A stretch of DNA of 64,000 nucleotides from Bacillota bacterium (GTDB lineage Bacteria > Bacillota > Bacilli > Paenibacillales > Paenibacillaceae): NCBI GenBank assembly GCA_023391635.1, contig JAEWAQ010000041.1, positions 1 through 64,000 on the forward strand, read 5' to 3'. This document shows, in pieces, positions 16,672 through 26,265 of this stretch. The translations under genes and the position numbers were made by a program. The notes beneath the pieces were generated by a model. The model searched no databases, was not told the origin of the DNA, and saw only the letters and a list, made by a program, of their open reading frames with translations. Within the stretch, counting starts at the first letter, position 1. The number at the start of each line of letters is the position of its first letter.

Positions 16672-17778
16672 ATGGAAATGCACGCTTTTCGGAAAAACTC
16701 GCTTCGTACTCTCGTTTATTCTGCTCTTATGATGATATTGCTGGTCGGTTGTTCGAGCAATGCCTCGGAGTCGTCTTCGCCTTCGCCGACTTCGGGAGGC
16801 AGTGCTCCTGCAAGTTCACCGGCCGCTTCCTCCGAAGCGCCGGCTTCCCAGGAAACAGCTGTTCAGTATCCGATCACGATCAAGCATGCATTCGGCGAAT
16901 CCATCATCGAGAAGAAGCCCGAACGCGTCGTGACCATTCAGTGGGCAAACCACGATGTCGCGCTCGCGCTCGGCGTCGTGCCCGTAGGCTTCTCGGCCGC
17001 GAATTACGGCGTTCTGGACGACAGCGGCATGCTGCCCTGGACGGCCGCGAAGCTGAAGGAGCTTGGCGTCGACAAGCCGAACATCTTCCAGGATACGGAT
17101 GGCCTTGATTTCGAGGCGATCTCGGACGCCAAGCCGGATGTCATTCTGGCATCGTACTCCGGCATTACACAGGAAGACTACGACATCCTTAGCAAGATCG
17201 CTCCGGTTGTCGCTTACCCGACCGCTCCCTGGTTAACCACTTGGCGCGAGCAGGTCATCATGAATGCAACAGGCATGGGCATGCAAGCGGAAGGCGAACA
17301 GCTGATCAAGGATACCGAGAATCTGGTTAAAGAGAAGGCAAGCAAGTATCCCGAGCTGCAAGGCAAGAAGGTCGTCTGGACCAACTTCTCGACCAAGGAT
17401 ATGTCCAAATTGCATATTTATACGCCGACAGACCCTCGCGGCGCTTTCCTGCTCGAGCTTGGCTTGGTCTATCCCGAAAGTGTCACAAAGCAGATACAGG
17501 ACCCTACCAGTTACTCTTTGAATTTGAGCGCCGAGAATGCCGATCTCCTGAACGATGCCGACATCCTCGTCGGATATGGCGGCGAAGACTTGTACGAGGC
17601 TGTCAAAGCCGATCCTGTGCTTGGCAAGATCGCCGCTATCCAGAGAGGTTCTGTCGTGTTTATCGGCAACGGCACGCCTCTGGCGGCTTCGGGAAATCCC
17701 AATCCGCTGTCGATCGCTTATACCATTGATGATTACCTCAAATTAATCGTGGAAGCGATCAGCAAGGTCAATGGATGA
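16672..17778 (+). CDS. Iron-siderophore ABC transporter, substrate-binding lipoprotein
   Basis: About 368 residues. Several in-frame ATGs occur (16651-16678); 16672 has GGAG at a good distance, and 16678 is also possible. The signal peptide ends in the lipobox LLVGC, followed by a Ser/Pro/Ala-rich linker. The mature protein has the FecB/FhuD-type class III fold: KKPERVVTIQWANHDVALALGVVPVG, then DFEAISDAKPDVILASYSG and DADILVGYG. The presence of PWTAAKLKELGVDKPNIFQDTDG is typical of catecholate/hydroxamate siderophore binders of Paenibacillaceae. First gene of a Fur-boxed operon; its end overlaps the next gene by 8 bp. Confidence 0.93.
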   Translation: MEMHAFRKNSLRTLVYSALMMILLVGCSSNASESSSPSPTSGGSAPASSPAASSEAPASQETAVQYPITIKHAFGESIIEKKPERVVTIQWANHDVALALGVVPVGFSAANYGVLDDSGMLPWTAAKLKELGVDKPNIFQDTDGLDFEAISDAKPDVILASYSGITQEDYDILSKIAPVVAYPTAPWLTTWREQVIMNATGMGMQAEGEQLIKDTENLVKEKASKYPELQGKKVVWTNFSTKDMSKLHIYTPTDPRGAFLLELGLVYPESVTKQIQDPTSYSLNLSAENADLLNDADILVGYGGEDLYEAVKADPVLGKIAAIQRGSVVFIGNGTPLAASGNPNPLSIAYTIDDYLKLIVEAISKVNG

Positions 17779-18811
17779 TGCATTGATCTCAACCAAAGAA
17801 CGGCCAAACGCGCATATTCCGAGAAACTTCACGACAGTATTGATCGTTTGCCTCATCTTGCTCGGCGTATGCGTGTTGGCCTCCCTGGTGTTTGGCTCGC
17901 GATTCGTGAGGTTTCATGAATTGATGGACGGTTTATTCCACCCGGATGTGGACTCCTTCGTTGCGAACGTGGTGCGCAAACGGGTTTCCCGAACCGTGTT
18001 CAGCTTGTTCTGCGGTGCAGCTCTCGGCGTTTCCGGCGCGCTCATGCAAGCCGTCACGCGCAACCCGATTGCAGATCCGAGCATACTGGGCGTGAACACA
18101 GGGGCGTCATTGTTTGTCGTATTCGGCATTGCGTTTCTAAACATAAGCACTGCCAATCAATATATAGGGTTGGCTTTGGTCGGAGCCGCGCTTACCGCGT
18201 TCTTCGTATACGGGATCGGCTCAATGGGACGTGGCGGCGCCACGCCCATTAAGCTCGTTTTGGCCGGTGCCGCCACAAGCGCCGCTCTGTCTTCCCTGGT
18301 CGTCGCCATTATGATTCCGCGCTCTTATGTCATGGACCAATTCCGGTTTTGGCAAGTGGGAAGCGTCGGCTCGGGCACCTGGAGCACGATTGCCACTTTC
18401 GCTCCATTCCTGGCCATCGGCATGCTCATAGCTTTTATGACTGCCCCGGCTTTGAATGCGCTGGCGCTCGGGGACGAGACGGCGACTGGGCTCGGCGTTC
18501 GGACGGGCACGCTGAGACTGATCGCGGCACTTGCGGGCGTCATGCTGTGCGGAGCGGCTACCGCGCTGGCAGGGCCGATCGGCTTCATCGGGCTGTTGGC
18601 CATTCACGTCATGCGCCTTGCGATCGGTCCCGACCTGCGTTATGCCATCCCGATGTCAGCCGTTTCGGGAGCTATCATTTTGACCCTGTCGGACGTCATC
18701 GGCCGGCTCGTCGGCAGCCCCGGAGAGCTTGAGGTCGGGGTTGTCACCGCGTTCATAGGAGCACCAATTCTGATTATATTAGCGATGAGAGCGAAAGTGC
18801 GTTCATTATGA
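17771..18811 (+). CDS. Iron-siderophore ABC transporter permease 1 (FecCD family)
   Basis: A 346-residue membrane protein with about nine to ten helices. It contains the FecCD signature blocks GALMQAVTRNPIADPSILGVNTGA, GALLQxxTRNPLADP type, and GPIGFIGLLAIHVMRLAIGPD, which contacts the ATPase. It forms half of the membrane channel with the next gene's product. It overlaps the binding protein gene by 8 bp and the second permease gene by 4 bp (ATGA), indicating translational coupling within the Fur-controlled operon. Confidence 0.93.
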   Translation: MDDALISTKERPNAHIPRNFTTVLIVCLILLGVCVLASLVFGSRFVRFHELMDGLFHPDVDSFVANVVRKRVSRTVFSLFCGAALGVSGALMQAVTRNPIADPSILGVNTGASLFVVFGIAFLNISTANQYIGLALVGAALTAFFVYGIGSMGRGGATPIKLVLAGAATSAALSSLVVAIMIPRSYVMDQFRFWQVGSVGSGTWSTIATFAPFLAIGMLIAFMTAPALNALALGDETATGLGVRTGTLRLIAALAGVMLCGAATALAGPIGFIGLLAIHVMRLAIGPDLRYAIPMSAVSGAIILTLSDVIGRLVGSPGELEVGVVTAFIGAPILIILAMRAKVRSL

Positions 18812-19839
18812 GAGATCAATCGATTGCGTTCATTATGGCGGGCAGACGTCAGAGACGCCGCCGCTGGCTGCTGGTAACCGGACTTCTGGCAGCACTGGCC
18901 GTCCTGCTGTGCTGTTTGATGCTACTGCTGGGAAATACCATCTATCCGGTTCAAAAGGTCGTCCGGGCGCTTGCGGGAGAACAACTGCAAGGCGTGTCGT
19001 TCGCCGTAGGCACGATCCGTCTGCCGAGAATGCTGGCAGGTCTGTTCGCCGGATTCGCTTTCGGCTTGGCCGGCAACACCTTTCAGACCATGCTGCGCAA
19101 TCCGCTTGCGAACCCGGACATTATCGGCATTACTTCCGGCTCGAGCGCGGCTGCCGTTTTTTGCATTCTCATCCTGCATGCCAGCAAAGCTTTTGTTTCC
19201 GTGACTTCGGTGATCGCCGGCCTCGCGACGGTCGTGCTCATCTATCTATTGTCCAAGGGCAAGACGTTTTCGATCGGTCGGTTGATCCTGGTCGGCATCG
19301 GCATACAGGCCATGCTGGCCGCCGTCGTCTCTTATCTGCTGCTGGTCGGGGCTGAACAGGATATTCCCGCCGCGATCCGCTGGCTCAGCGGCAGCCTCAA
19401 CGGCTCCCAGATGCACGAGCTTCCTCCGCTTATGCTGTCGGTACTCATCTGCGCGCCAATCGTCATCGCGCTGGGTAAACACCTCAGCCTGTTGGAGCTC
19501 GGGGAGCAGACAGCCGCTACGCTCGGGGTGGACACGAACAAGACAAGAATCGTGCTCATTTTCAGTTCGGTATGCATGCTTGCCCTTGCTACCGCGGCCA
19601 CGGGGCCGATCGCCTTCGTCTCCTTTCTGGCCGGACCGATCGCGAAAAGACTGGTCGGAGTCGGCTTCTCGAACGTCATTCCGGCGGGTCTCGTCGGCGT
19701 CAACCTCGTTTTGGCGGCAGATCTTATCGGTCAGTTCGCCTTTGCATATAGATTCCCTGTAGGCGTCATAACCGGCATCCTCGGCGCGCCGTATCTGATC
19801 TACTTGCTCATCCGAATGAATCGGAAGGGAGACTTATGA
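18808..19839 (+). CDS. Iron-siderophore ABC transporter permease 2 (FecCD family)
   Basis: A 343-residue FecCD permease. After a basic N-terminus (GRRQRRRRW) comes the first helix, then GNTFQTMLRNPLANPDIIGIT and the coupling region GPIAFVSFLAGPIAKRLVG. It pairs with the preceding permease to form a heterodimeric channel. Start and stop overlap the neighbours by 4 bp each. Confidence 0.93.
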   Translation: MRDQSIAFIMAGRRQRRRRWLLVTGLLAALAVLLCCLMLLLGNTIYPVQKVVRALAGEQLQGVSFAVGTIRLPRMLAGLFAGFAFGLAGNTFQTMLRNPLANPDIIGITSGSSAAAVFCILILHASKAFVSVTSVIAGLATVVLIYLLSKGKTFSIGRLILVGIGIQAMLAAVVSYLLLVGAEQDIPAAIRWLSGSLNGSQMHELPPLMLSVLICAPIVIALGKHLSLLELGEQTAATLGVDTNKTRIVLIFSSVCMLALATAATGPIAFVSFLAGPIAKRLVGVGFSNVIPAGLVGVNLVLAADLIGQFAFAYRFPVGVITGILGAPYLIYLLIRMNRKGDL

Positions 19840-20648
19840 TGAAACCAGCACCTACTCTTCAAGTCGAACAAACCGTAGCGGGGTACGATCATCGGACGGT
19901 TATCCACGGCGTGGACCTTGTCATTCCGTGCAATCGAATCAGCGTCATTATCGGCGCCAATGGCTGCGGGAAGTCCACGCTTCTAAAGACGATGGCCCGG
20001 CTGATCAAGCCCGCGTTCGGCAAGATCACGCTGGACGGGAAGCCGATCAGCAAGATCCCGCCCAAGAAACTGGCCCGGATCATCGGACTGCTGCCGCAAT
20101 CTCCCATTGTGCCGGAAGGCATTACCGTCGCGGATTTGGTCGGACGCGGCAGATTTCCTCATCAATCTTTGTTCAGCGGATGGACCAAGAAGGATTACGA
20201 AGCCGTCGACGAAGCGATGCGCATGATGGATATTACCGAGTTCGCCAATCATCATATCGACGAGCTCTCGGGCGGCCAGAGACAGCGCGTCTGGATTGCC
20301 ATGGCTTTGGCGCAGCAGACCGATATTCTGTTTCTCGACGAACCGACAACGTTCCTGGATATCACGTATCAAGTTGAAATTCTTGACCTGCTCACAGACC
20401 TGAACCGAAAGCACGGCACGACGATCGTCATGGTTCTGCACGACATCAACTTGTCCGCGCGTTACGCAGACTATATTTTTGCGCTGCATGAAGGCAAGCT
20501 TGTGGCGGAAGGAGCACCCTCGCAGGTCGTTACCTGCACGCTGGTAAAAGACATCTTCGGGTTGGAATGCTCGGTGATCGCCGATCCCGTATCGGGCTCT
20601 CCTATGGTCGTGCCGAGAGGTCGATATCATGCTCATCCAGTCACTTGA
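19836..20648 (+). CDS. Iron-siderophore ABC transporter ATP-binding protein
   Basis: A 270-residue FecE/FhuC-type ATPase energising the two permeases. Walker A GANGCGKST, Q-loop LLPQSPIVPEGITVADLVGRGRFPHQ (the last part is characteristic of siderophore ATPases), signature LSGGQRQRVWIAMAL, Walker B ILFLDEPTTFLDI and the H-loop VLHDINLSARYAD are all intact. It starts at ATG 19836, overlapping the permease by 4 bp. Its 3' end overlaps the convergent helD gene by 16 bp, with no terminator between them. Confidence 0.94.
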   Translation: MMKPAPTLQVEQTVAGYDHRTVIHGVDLVIPCNRISVIIGANGCGKSTLLKTMARLIKPAFGKITLDGKPISKIPPKKLARIIGLLPQSPIVPEGITVADLVGRGRFPHQSLFSGWTKKDYEAVDEAMRMMDITEFANHHIDELSGGQRQRVWIAMALAQQTDILFLDEPTTFLDITYQVEILDLLTDLNRKHGTTIVMVLHDINLSARYADYIFALHEGKLVAEGAPSQVVTCTLVKDIFGLECSVIADPVSGSPMVVPRGRYHAHPVT

Positions 20649-23026
20649 AGGAACGGCGTCCACTCTCCGGAGGCGAACAGCAGAAGTCGATGCATCGCAC
20701 GCGTGCATGCCGTGTAGAAGAGCTTGCGCTCCCTTTCCCGATAATACGTCAACGAAGAAGCATCGTAGATCAAGACGGCGTCGAATTCTACCCCTTTCGC
20801 AAGGTACGCGGGAATGACCATCGCGCCCTTCTCGAAGACCGGCGTTTCCTTCGTGATCAACCGCAGGGAGGAACATCCCTGCGCGGTCAGGCGGTCGTAA
20901 GCATCTCTGCTTTCGGCGGCAGTCTTCGTGATGACGGCAATAGTGGCCAATCCTTCCGCTTGAAGCGCCGCTATCTCCTCTGCAATTCTCGTCGCCCGCT
21001 GCTCTTCGCTATCCACCTTCTCCAGGTGCGGCTTCTTCCCGCTTCGTTCGAAGGGCACGATCTCCTGGCCGCCCGGCAGCAGCGATTTCGTGAACTCCAC
21101 GATCTCCCGGGTCGAGCGGTAGCTGCGGACAAGGCGGATGAGGCGGGTGTCCGGTTCTCCGTACAGCCGGATGAGAGGAGAATCCGCCCCATGGAGCTCC
21201 GTTGCTTGAGCGAAGATAGCCTGCCCGAAATCGCCAAGCACCGTCATGCGCGCCCGGGGGAACAGCATTTTGAGAAATTCGTATTGAAACATCGAATAAT
21301 CCTGGCCCTCATCGACGAATACGTGCCGGATCTCCGTATTCACCCGAACGCCCCGAACAAGCTCTTGCAAATACAAGTACGGCGTCGCATCCTCATAGAA
21401 CAGTTCAAGCCGGCCAAGCTTCTCTTTCGTCTGTTCGCAGACGTCCGGCCACAGCTCCGGAAGCTCGGCCGCTTTCGTCATCGCCCGATAAGCGTCCGGA
21501 TGGCCGAATAGCTGCACATACAGTCCGACCATGTCGATGAACGACATCCGCTTCACGCCGCGTCTCAACGGTGCGAAGCTCTCTTTCACGATCATGCGGC
21601 GCAGCAGCTGTTCCTCCCGCTCGGCATAATCGAAGTCTCCTTCGTCCCGCCTAAGCTTATTATTCAACCTTTCCTGGATTTCTTCGTATTGTTCCGCGAA
21701 GTCGAAGACTCCCCGCTCTTGGTGAAGCAGTTGATACGCAGCCGCGTACTGATCCTTATCGAGATAGTCGAGCTCCTCCTGCACCCAGAGCTCCTCCCGC
21801 TCCTTGCGCTCCAGCGAGGCCAACTCTTTGAGCAGCCACTCTTGCAGCATACCTATGCGATTGGCCAAACGAATGGCAGGATCGTAGCTGTAAAATTGGG
21901 CTGCCATCCGCTCCGCAGGGATCAAATCGCGGTCCCGAAACCGGATGCTGTTAAATTTCATATCTTCCCGGCCCAGCCACTCCGTATAATTCCGGAGCGC
22001 TTGAAGGAATGCCGCCGACGCTTTATATTCGATCCCCTTCAACCGGGCCTCATACGCTCGCGCAGCTTGCTCGTTCAGCACATATTCGATCTGGTCGAAC
22101 GGATCTTCCAATCGCAGCGCCGTTCCAAGTCCATATACCAAATATTCCTGGAAAGTCGTCTGCTGCATATTCTCCTCGCCTAGCTCTGGAAGTACGGTGG
22201 ATACATAGCTGTTGAACATCGGATTCGGCGAGAAGAGCACGATCTGGTCCGCCTTCAGCCGTTCCCGGTGTTTATACAACAAGTAAGCTACTCTCTGCAA
22301 AGCCGCTGAGGTTTTGCCGCTGCCGGCCGCCCCCTGCACGATGAGCATCCGGCTTGCGTCGTCGCGGATAATGGCATTCTGCTCCTTCTGGATCGTCGCC
22401 ACGATGCTCTTCATCTGCGAGTCCGCGCCCTTGCCCAGTGCCTGCTGCAGCAATTCGTCGCCGATCGTGATGCTCGTATCGAATAGATTCCGAAGCTTGC
22501 CTTCGCCAATCAGGTATTGCCGCTTCAGCTCCAATGTTCCTTCGATGCGACCGCCCGGCGTGTCATAGGACGCTGCTCCGGGAGAATAGTCATAGTACAC
22601 GCTCGCGATCGGCGTACGCCAGTCATAGACGAGAAAGCTCATGTCGTCAGAATCGACGAAGGACGATACGCCAATGTAGACCTGTTCGCTGCTGTCCAAG
22701 CCATCCTCTTGGAAATCGATCCGCCCGAAGTAAGGCGATTGCAGCAGCCGTCTCATGCTTTGCCACTGCTGCCTGCGCAGCCGGTAGCTGCGCTCCCGCT
22801 CGGACAACAACGCCTCTTGCTGCCTGATGCTGTAGAAAGTTTCCTCGAAGTCCTCGTCGGTGCCCGTGTTCACCGTCACTTCTTCCCAGAACCGCTTGCG
22901 GATGTCACCTGCCTGATCGAGCAGTCCGGCCACCTCCGGCTCCAGTTCGGCGATTCTGTCCTGCAACTTGCCCATCACTTGATCCAGCCGCTCCTGCTCT
23001 TGTTGCCAATCCTTCTCGCTAGGCAT
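20633..23026 (-). CDS. helD: HelD-type RNA polymerase-associated helicase
   Basis: A 797-residue UvrD/Rep-like superfamily 1 ATPase. HelD releases stalled RNA polymerase from DNA in Bacillus and relatives. The N-terminus (about 1-90) is a charged coiled coil, as in HelD, where it probes the polymerase channel. Then VSSFVDSDDMSFLVYDWRTPIAS and GRIEGTLELKRQY, blocks typical of HelD, precede Walker A QGAAGSGKTSAALQRVAYLLY (231-239 core). Motif II is VDEGQDYS, motif IV RLVRSYRST, and the C-terminal motif VITKTAAESRDAY. The ATG at 23026 follows AAAGGAG. It stands alone and overlaps the end of the siderophore operon. Confidence 0.92.
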   Translation of the reverse strand: MPSEKDWQQEQERLDQVMGKLQDRIAELEPEVAGLLDQAGDIRKRFWEEVTVNTGTDEDFEETFYSIRQQEALLSERERSYRLRRQQWQSMRRLLQSPYFGRIDFQEDGLDSSEQVYIGVSSFVDSDDMSFLVYDWRTPIASVYYDYSPGAASYDTPGGRIEGTLELKRQYLIGEGKLRNLFDTSITIGDELLQQALGKGADSQMKSIVATIQKEQNAIIRDDASRMLIVQGAAGSGKTSAALQRVAYLLYKHRERLKADQIVLFSPNPMFNSYVSTVLPELGEENMQQTTFQEYLVYGLGTALRLEDPFDQIEYVLNEQAARAYEARLKGIEYKASAAFLQALRNYTEWLGREDMKFNSIRFRDRDLIPAERMAAQFYSYDPAIRLANRIGMLQEWLLKELASLERKEREELWVQEELDYLDKDQYAAAYQLLHQERGVFDFAEQYEEIQERLNNKLRRDEGDFDYAEREEQLLRRMIVKESFAPLRRGVKRMSFIDMVGLYVQLFGHPDAYRAMTKAAELPELWPDVCEQTKEKLGRLELFYEDATPYLYLQELVRGVRVNTEIRHVFVDEGQDYSMFQYEFLKMLFPRARMTVLGDFGQAIFAQATELHGADSPLIRLYGEPDTRLIRLVRSYRSTREIVEFTKSLLPGGQEIVPFERSGKKPHLEKVDSEEQRATRIAEEIAALQAEGLATIAVITKTAAESRDAYDRLTAQGCSSLRLITKETPVFEKGAMVIPAYLAKGVEFDAVLIYDASSLTYYRERERKLFYTACTRAMHRLLLFASGEWTPFLQVTG

Positions 23027-23111
23027 CTTGCACGCACGCTCCTTTATATTTTGTCTGGGGATGAATCGACGTTTGACAACGGGGGAAGTCTTGTGGTATT
23101 ATAATAGTGAA

Positions 23112-23236
23112 GGTAAGATGCGTTAACTGTGTGAACTTACAAAATATGTGTACAGTCGTTTTTTCATAATACCACAGTAACCCGTTGCGTGCAACGAAAA
23201 TTAAACCCGGCAGATTGCCGGGTTTAATTTTCGTTT
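23112..23236 (+). ncRNA. Candidate small RNA ending in an orphan terminator
   Basis: A promoter-like pair (TTGACA at 23074-23079; TATATAAT at 23098-23105, spacing 18-20 bp) is followed after about 90 nt by a very strong terminator at 23197-23231. No gene on the plus strand lies in between and none ends here. Inside are GTAAG/CTTAC and CGTTGC/GCAACG inverted repeats. It does not resemble 6S, tmRNA, RNase P or SRP RNA by eye. Boundaries are approximate and expression is inference. Confidence 0.4.
23197..23231 (+). terminator. Orphan 16-bp-stem terminator
   Basis: AAAATTAAACCCGGCA pairs perfectly with TGCCGGGTTTAATTTT around a 3-nt loop. It is symmetric and could work on either strand, but no annotated gene on either strand reads into it: helD starts at 23026 and runs away, and the DUF817 gene starts downstream. 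Confidence 0.85.
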
Positions 23237-23434
23237 TGGATCGACTGTCTCCTCGCTTTCCGGGATCGAAAACCCGCCCGAACAGATGGCATCGGGTCGA
23301 GTCTGCCGCAATTGATGCCCTGTACGTCGATTCAGAGGCGCCGCTAAGGCTCCGATGCCAACCCCGAGCTGCTGCCGCAATGAGCTAAGGGACACCACAG
23401 TCGCTATTCAAGTTACATCGGCGTTCTCCAATTT

Positions 23435-23571
23435 GTAACGGACACACAGGACGTTATTCCCCGCCAAATGTGCCGATTTCCGCAACATCTCGTTATATAA
23501 GTGCCCGTGTGGCCGTTAGAATGGACAAAGAAGCCGTAACCGCCGAATAACGTCCGCCCTGTCCGTTAAAC
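23435..23571. repeat. Imperfect inverted repeat (intergenic element)
   Basis: GTAACGGACACACAGGACGT (from 23435) is matched in reverse complement by a segment ending at 23571 (GAATAACGTCC...TGTCCGTTAAAC), and a third partial arm GTGCCCGTGTGGCCGTTAG lies at 23501-23519. About 25 of 31 positions of the outer arms pair. There is no coding capacity. It looks like a small palindromic intergenic element of the REP/MITE type. Confidence 0.6.
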
Positions 23572-23694
23572 TCAAGCGAAGACATATTCATCGCAGGTCC
23601 CATAAATTTATTTTTAATCATTAATTATTTATTGTAAAACGATAATTAACATGCTAAAATCAAAGCCACAACAACGATAACCGAGGTGCATGGA

Positions 23695-24501
23695 ATGATT
23701 CAGCAGCTGCTAAGATTCGGTTGGCAACAAGCGCTGTCGTGTGCGTTTCCGGTGGTCATCTTCGCCTCGCTGGCGTTGACGCAGCATCTTCCGCTCCCCT
23801 TGCTGCCACGGTACGATTGGATGCTGATCATCTGCCTGGCCATGCAGGTATGGATGGTGCGTTCCGGACTGGAAACTCGCGACGAGCTGAAGGTGATCAC
23901 CGTCTTCCACCTGATCGGATTGGCGCTGGAGCTGTTCAAGGTGCATATGGGTTCCTGGGCGTACCCGGACGACGGATGGACGAAGGTAGGCGGCGTCCCT
24001 CTCTACAGCGGGTTCATGTACGCCAGCGTAGCCAGCTATCTGTGCCAAGCATGGCGCCGCCTGGACGTCCGCCTTGTCAGATGGCCTCCGCTGTGGCTGG
24101 TCGTTCTGCTGGCCGCTTCCATCTATCTGAACTTCTTCACCCACCACTACTGGATCGACATTCGCTGGTGGCTGTCGGCCCTGGTGTTGATCGTATTTTG
24201 GCGAACTTGGGTCAACTTTGAAGTCGGCCGCCGCCGCTACCGGATGCCGCTCGCCCTCTCCTTCGTCCTGATCGGCTTCTTCATCTGGATCGCGGAGAAC
24301 GTCGCCACCTTCTTCAGCGCTTGGACGTATCCGAATCAGTCCGACGCCTGGCGGCTCGTCCATGTCGGCAAGATCAGTTCCTGGCTTCTGCTCGTCATCG
24401 TCAGCTTCCTGATCGTAGCAAGCTTGAAGCAGGTCAAGGAGAAGCTGCCTGCGGCGCAAGAGAATGAAGAAGTCCTTACGCCTGCGCAAAACTTGCCCTG
24501 A
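23695..24501 (+). CDS. DUF817 family membrane protein
   Basis: A protein of 268 residues with about eight predicted helices. The sequence pattern LFKVHMGSWAYPDDGWTKVGGVPLYSGFMYASVASY and the aromatic run HHYWIDIRWWLSALVLIVFWRTWVNF, here cited as position blocks about 80-115 and 158-185, are those of the DUF817 family (Bacillus YoaT). Its function is unknown. Conserved Trp, Tyr and His within membrane segments suggest a buried polar site. The ATG at 23695 follows GAGGTG at a better distance than the GTG at 23686. The last 20 residues are hydrophilic. Confidence 0.85.
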   Translation: MIQQLLRFGWQQALSCAFPVVIFASLALTQHLPLPLLPRYDWMLIICLAMQVWMVRSGLETRDELKVITVFHLIGLALELFKVHMGSWAYPDDGWTKVGGVPLYSGFMYASVASYLCQAWRRLDVRLVRWPPLWLVVLLAASIYLNFFTHHYWIDIRWWLSALVLIVFWRTWVNFEVGRRRYRMPLALSFVLIGFFIWIAENVATFFSAWTYPNQSDAWRLVHVGKISSWLLLVIVSFLIVASLKQVKEKLPAAQENEEVLTPAQNLP

Positions 24502-24598
24502 GCAAAAATAAGCGGAACCGACCCGCTGATGGCGAATCCATTGGCCTCGATTGGGACAGATTACCTGTATCCCATCCCGTCAGGAGTTGTCGTCAGAC

Positions 24599-26215
24599 AT
24601 GCGATCGAAGCCGTCTACCGTAGCCGATGTTCTGTTGTCGCAAATGGCTCTGTGGGGAATCCAGCACCTGTACGGCGTGGCGGGGGACGCGATCATCCCG
24701 CTGCTCGAAGCGATCAGCCGCCAGGACGCCATCCGTTATATTGCCGTGCGCCATGAATCATCCGCCGGCTTCATGGCTTCGGCAGAAGGCAAATGCGCTT
24801 CCCGGATCGGCGTCTGCATCGGCACGAGCGGTCCTGGGCTTGCCAACATGCTGAACGGCATTGCCGATGCGGCCGCAGACCGGGTGCCGCTGCTGGTCGT
24901 AACGGGCCAGGTCGAGAGCGGCAAAGTCGGCACGGAAGCCAAACAATACGTCGATCAGCAGCAATTGATCAACCCTCTGGCCGTCTATTCGGCCCCTCTC
25001 TTGCACCCCGATGCCGCCGCTGCCATCATCCATAAAGCGATCATCGAGGCGATCGCCAAGCAGGGAGTCGCCCACGTCAGCGTTCCGAAGGACGTGTTGG
25101 CGCTTCCCTGTCATTCGCCCGTTCACGTTCCGACAGGCTTGCTGCTGCACACCGTTCCGATCAATCTGTCACAGCTGGATTCGAGCGTGGCTGCTCTGGA
25201 CGCAGCGAGGAAGCCAATGATCTATATCGGGCAGGGCGCCAGATCCGCGGCTGCGCAGGTAGCGGAACTGGCCGTGAAATTAAGTGCGGGCATCATCGAG
25301 ACATTGGGGGCGAAGGGGACAATTTCTGCGGACCACGAATTGTACATCGGAGGGGTCGGGGAAGGAGGTACCGCGGAAAGCTCCGAGCTGCTCAAGCAAT
25401 CCGATTGCTTGCTGATTGTCGGAGCCAATTGGTATCCGGAACCTTACGTGCCTGGAGAAACCACGGTTATCAAAATCGACACGGTCCCAGGTAGCATCGA
25501 ATCACAAACCGATATTACTTTCGGACTCGTAGGAGATGCCGCGAAGGTCGTTAACAAGCTGATTTCGAAAATAGCAAGTAACGATCGCGCCGACTGGCTC
25601 AAGACGGTCAAGGAAACGAAGGACGCCATCTGGCGCAGACTGGACCGGGAACGGCAACCCGTCGGCCGCGACATATCCCCGCCCATGCTCATGGCCGCCC
25701 TGGAGCCGCATATCGCGCCCGATGCGATCGTTGCGCTCGACACCGGGGATCATACGATCTGGTTCAACCGCGTCTTCCGCGCAACCCGGCAGACGGTCAC
25801 CTTCTCCGGCAAATGGCGCACGATGGGCTATGGACTTCCCGCGGCTCTATCGGCGAAGCTGCAATTTCCGGACAAAGAAGTAACCGCCCTCGTCGGGGAC
25901 GGCTCCTTCCTGATGACCGCGATGGAATTGTCCACGCTGGTGAAATACGATATGCCGGTCAAGATCATCGTCGCAAACAACGGCACGCTCGCTGCCGAAC
26001 AGAGCAAGATGGCCGCGGCAGGCATAACGCCCTTCGGAGTGGAACTCGCCAATCCGGACTTCTCCAAGCTGGCCGGCGCATTCGGAATCAAAGGCATCAC
26101 AGTCGAGCGTGCCGATTCGCTGGCCGATGCCTTGCGCGAGCTGTATGCCGACGATCAAGCGGCGCTGCTGGAGGTTCGCATCACGGCGCCTTCGCCGATC
26201 GCCGGTCACTCTTAA
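24599..26215 (+). CDS. Thiamine diphosphate-dependent enzyme, pyruvate oxidase-like
   Basis: About 538 residues with three ThDP-enzyme domains: an N-terminal pyrimidine-binding domain (YGVAGDAIIPLLEAI, catalytic Glu in RHESSAGFMASAEGK, GTSGPGLANMLNGI), a central nucleotide-binding domain, and a C-terminal PP domain with the ThDP motif GDGSFLMTAMELSTLV...IIVANN. This pattern fits PoxB/SpxB pyruvate oxidases better than acetolactate synthases (no ALS C-terminal features, and no small subunit gene adjacent). The likely reaction is oxidative decarboxylation of pyruvate to acetate or acetyl phosphate. The start is uncertain: ATG 24599 has AGGAG 12 bp upstream; an in-frame TTG at 24551 would add 16 residues. 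Confidence 0.85.
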   Translation: MRSKPSTVADVLLSQMALWGIQHLYGVAGDAIIPLLEAISRQDAIRYIAVRHESSAGFMASAEGKCASRIGVCIGTSGPGLANMLNGIADAAADRVPLLVVTGQVESGKVGTEAKQYVDQQQLINPLAVYSAPLLHPDAAAAIIHKAIIEAIAKQGVAHVSVPKDVLALPCHSPVHVPTGLLLHTVPINLSQLDSSVAALDAARKPMIYIGQGARSAAAQVAELAVKLSAGIIETLGAKGTISADHELYIGGVGEGGTAESSELLKQSDCLLIVGANWYPEPYVPGETTVIKIDTVPGSIESQTDITFGLVGDAAKVVNKLISKIASNDRADWLKTVKETKDAIWRRLDRERQPVGRDISPPMLMAALEPHIAPDAIVALDTGDHTIWFNRVFRATRQTVTFSGKWRTMGYGLPAALSAKLQFPDKEVTALVGDGSFLMTAMELSTLVKYDMPVKIIVANNGTLAAEQSKMAAAGITPFGVELANPDFSKLAGAFGIKGITVERADSLADALRELYADDQAALLEVRITAPSPIAGHS

Positions 26216-26265
26216 GTGCCCGCCCGCCGCACCGCCAACTTCCGCATGACGCGCCTTGCCTTTGC

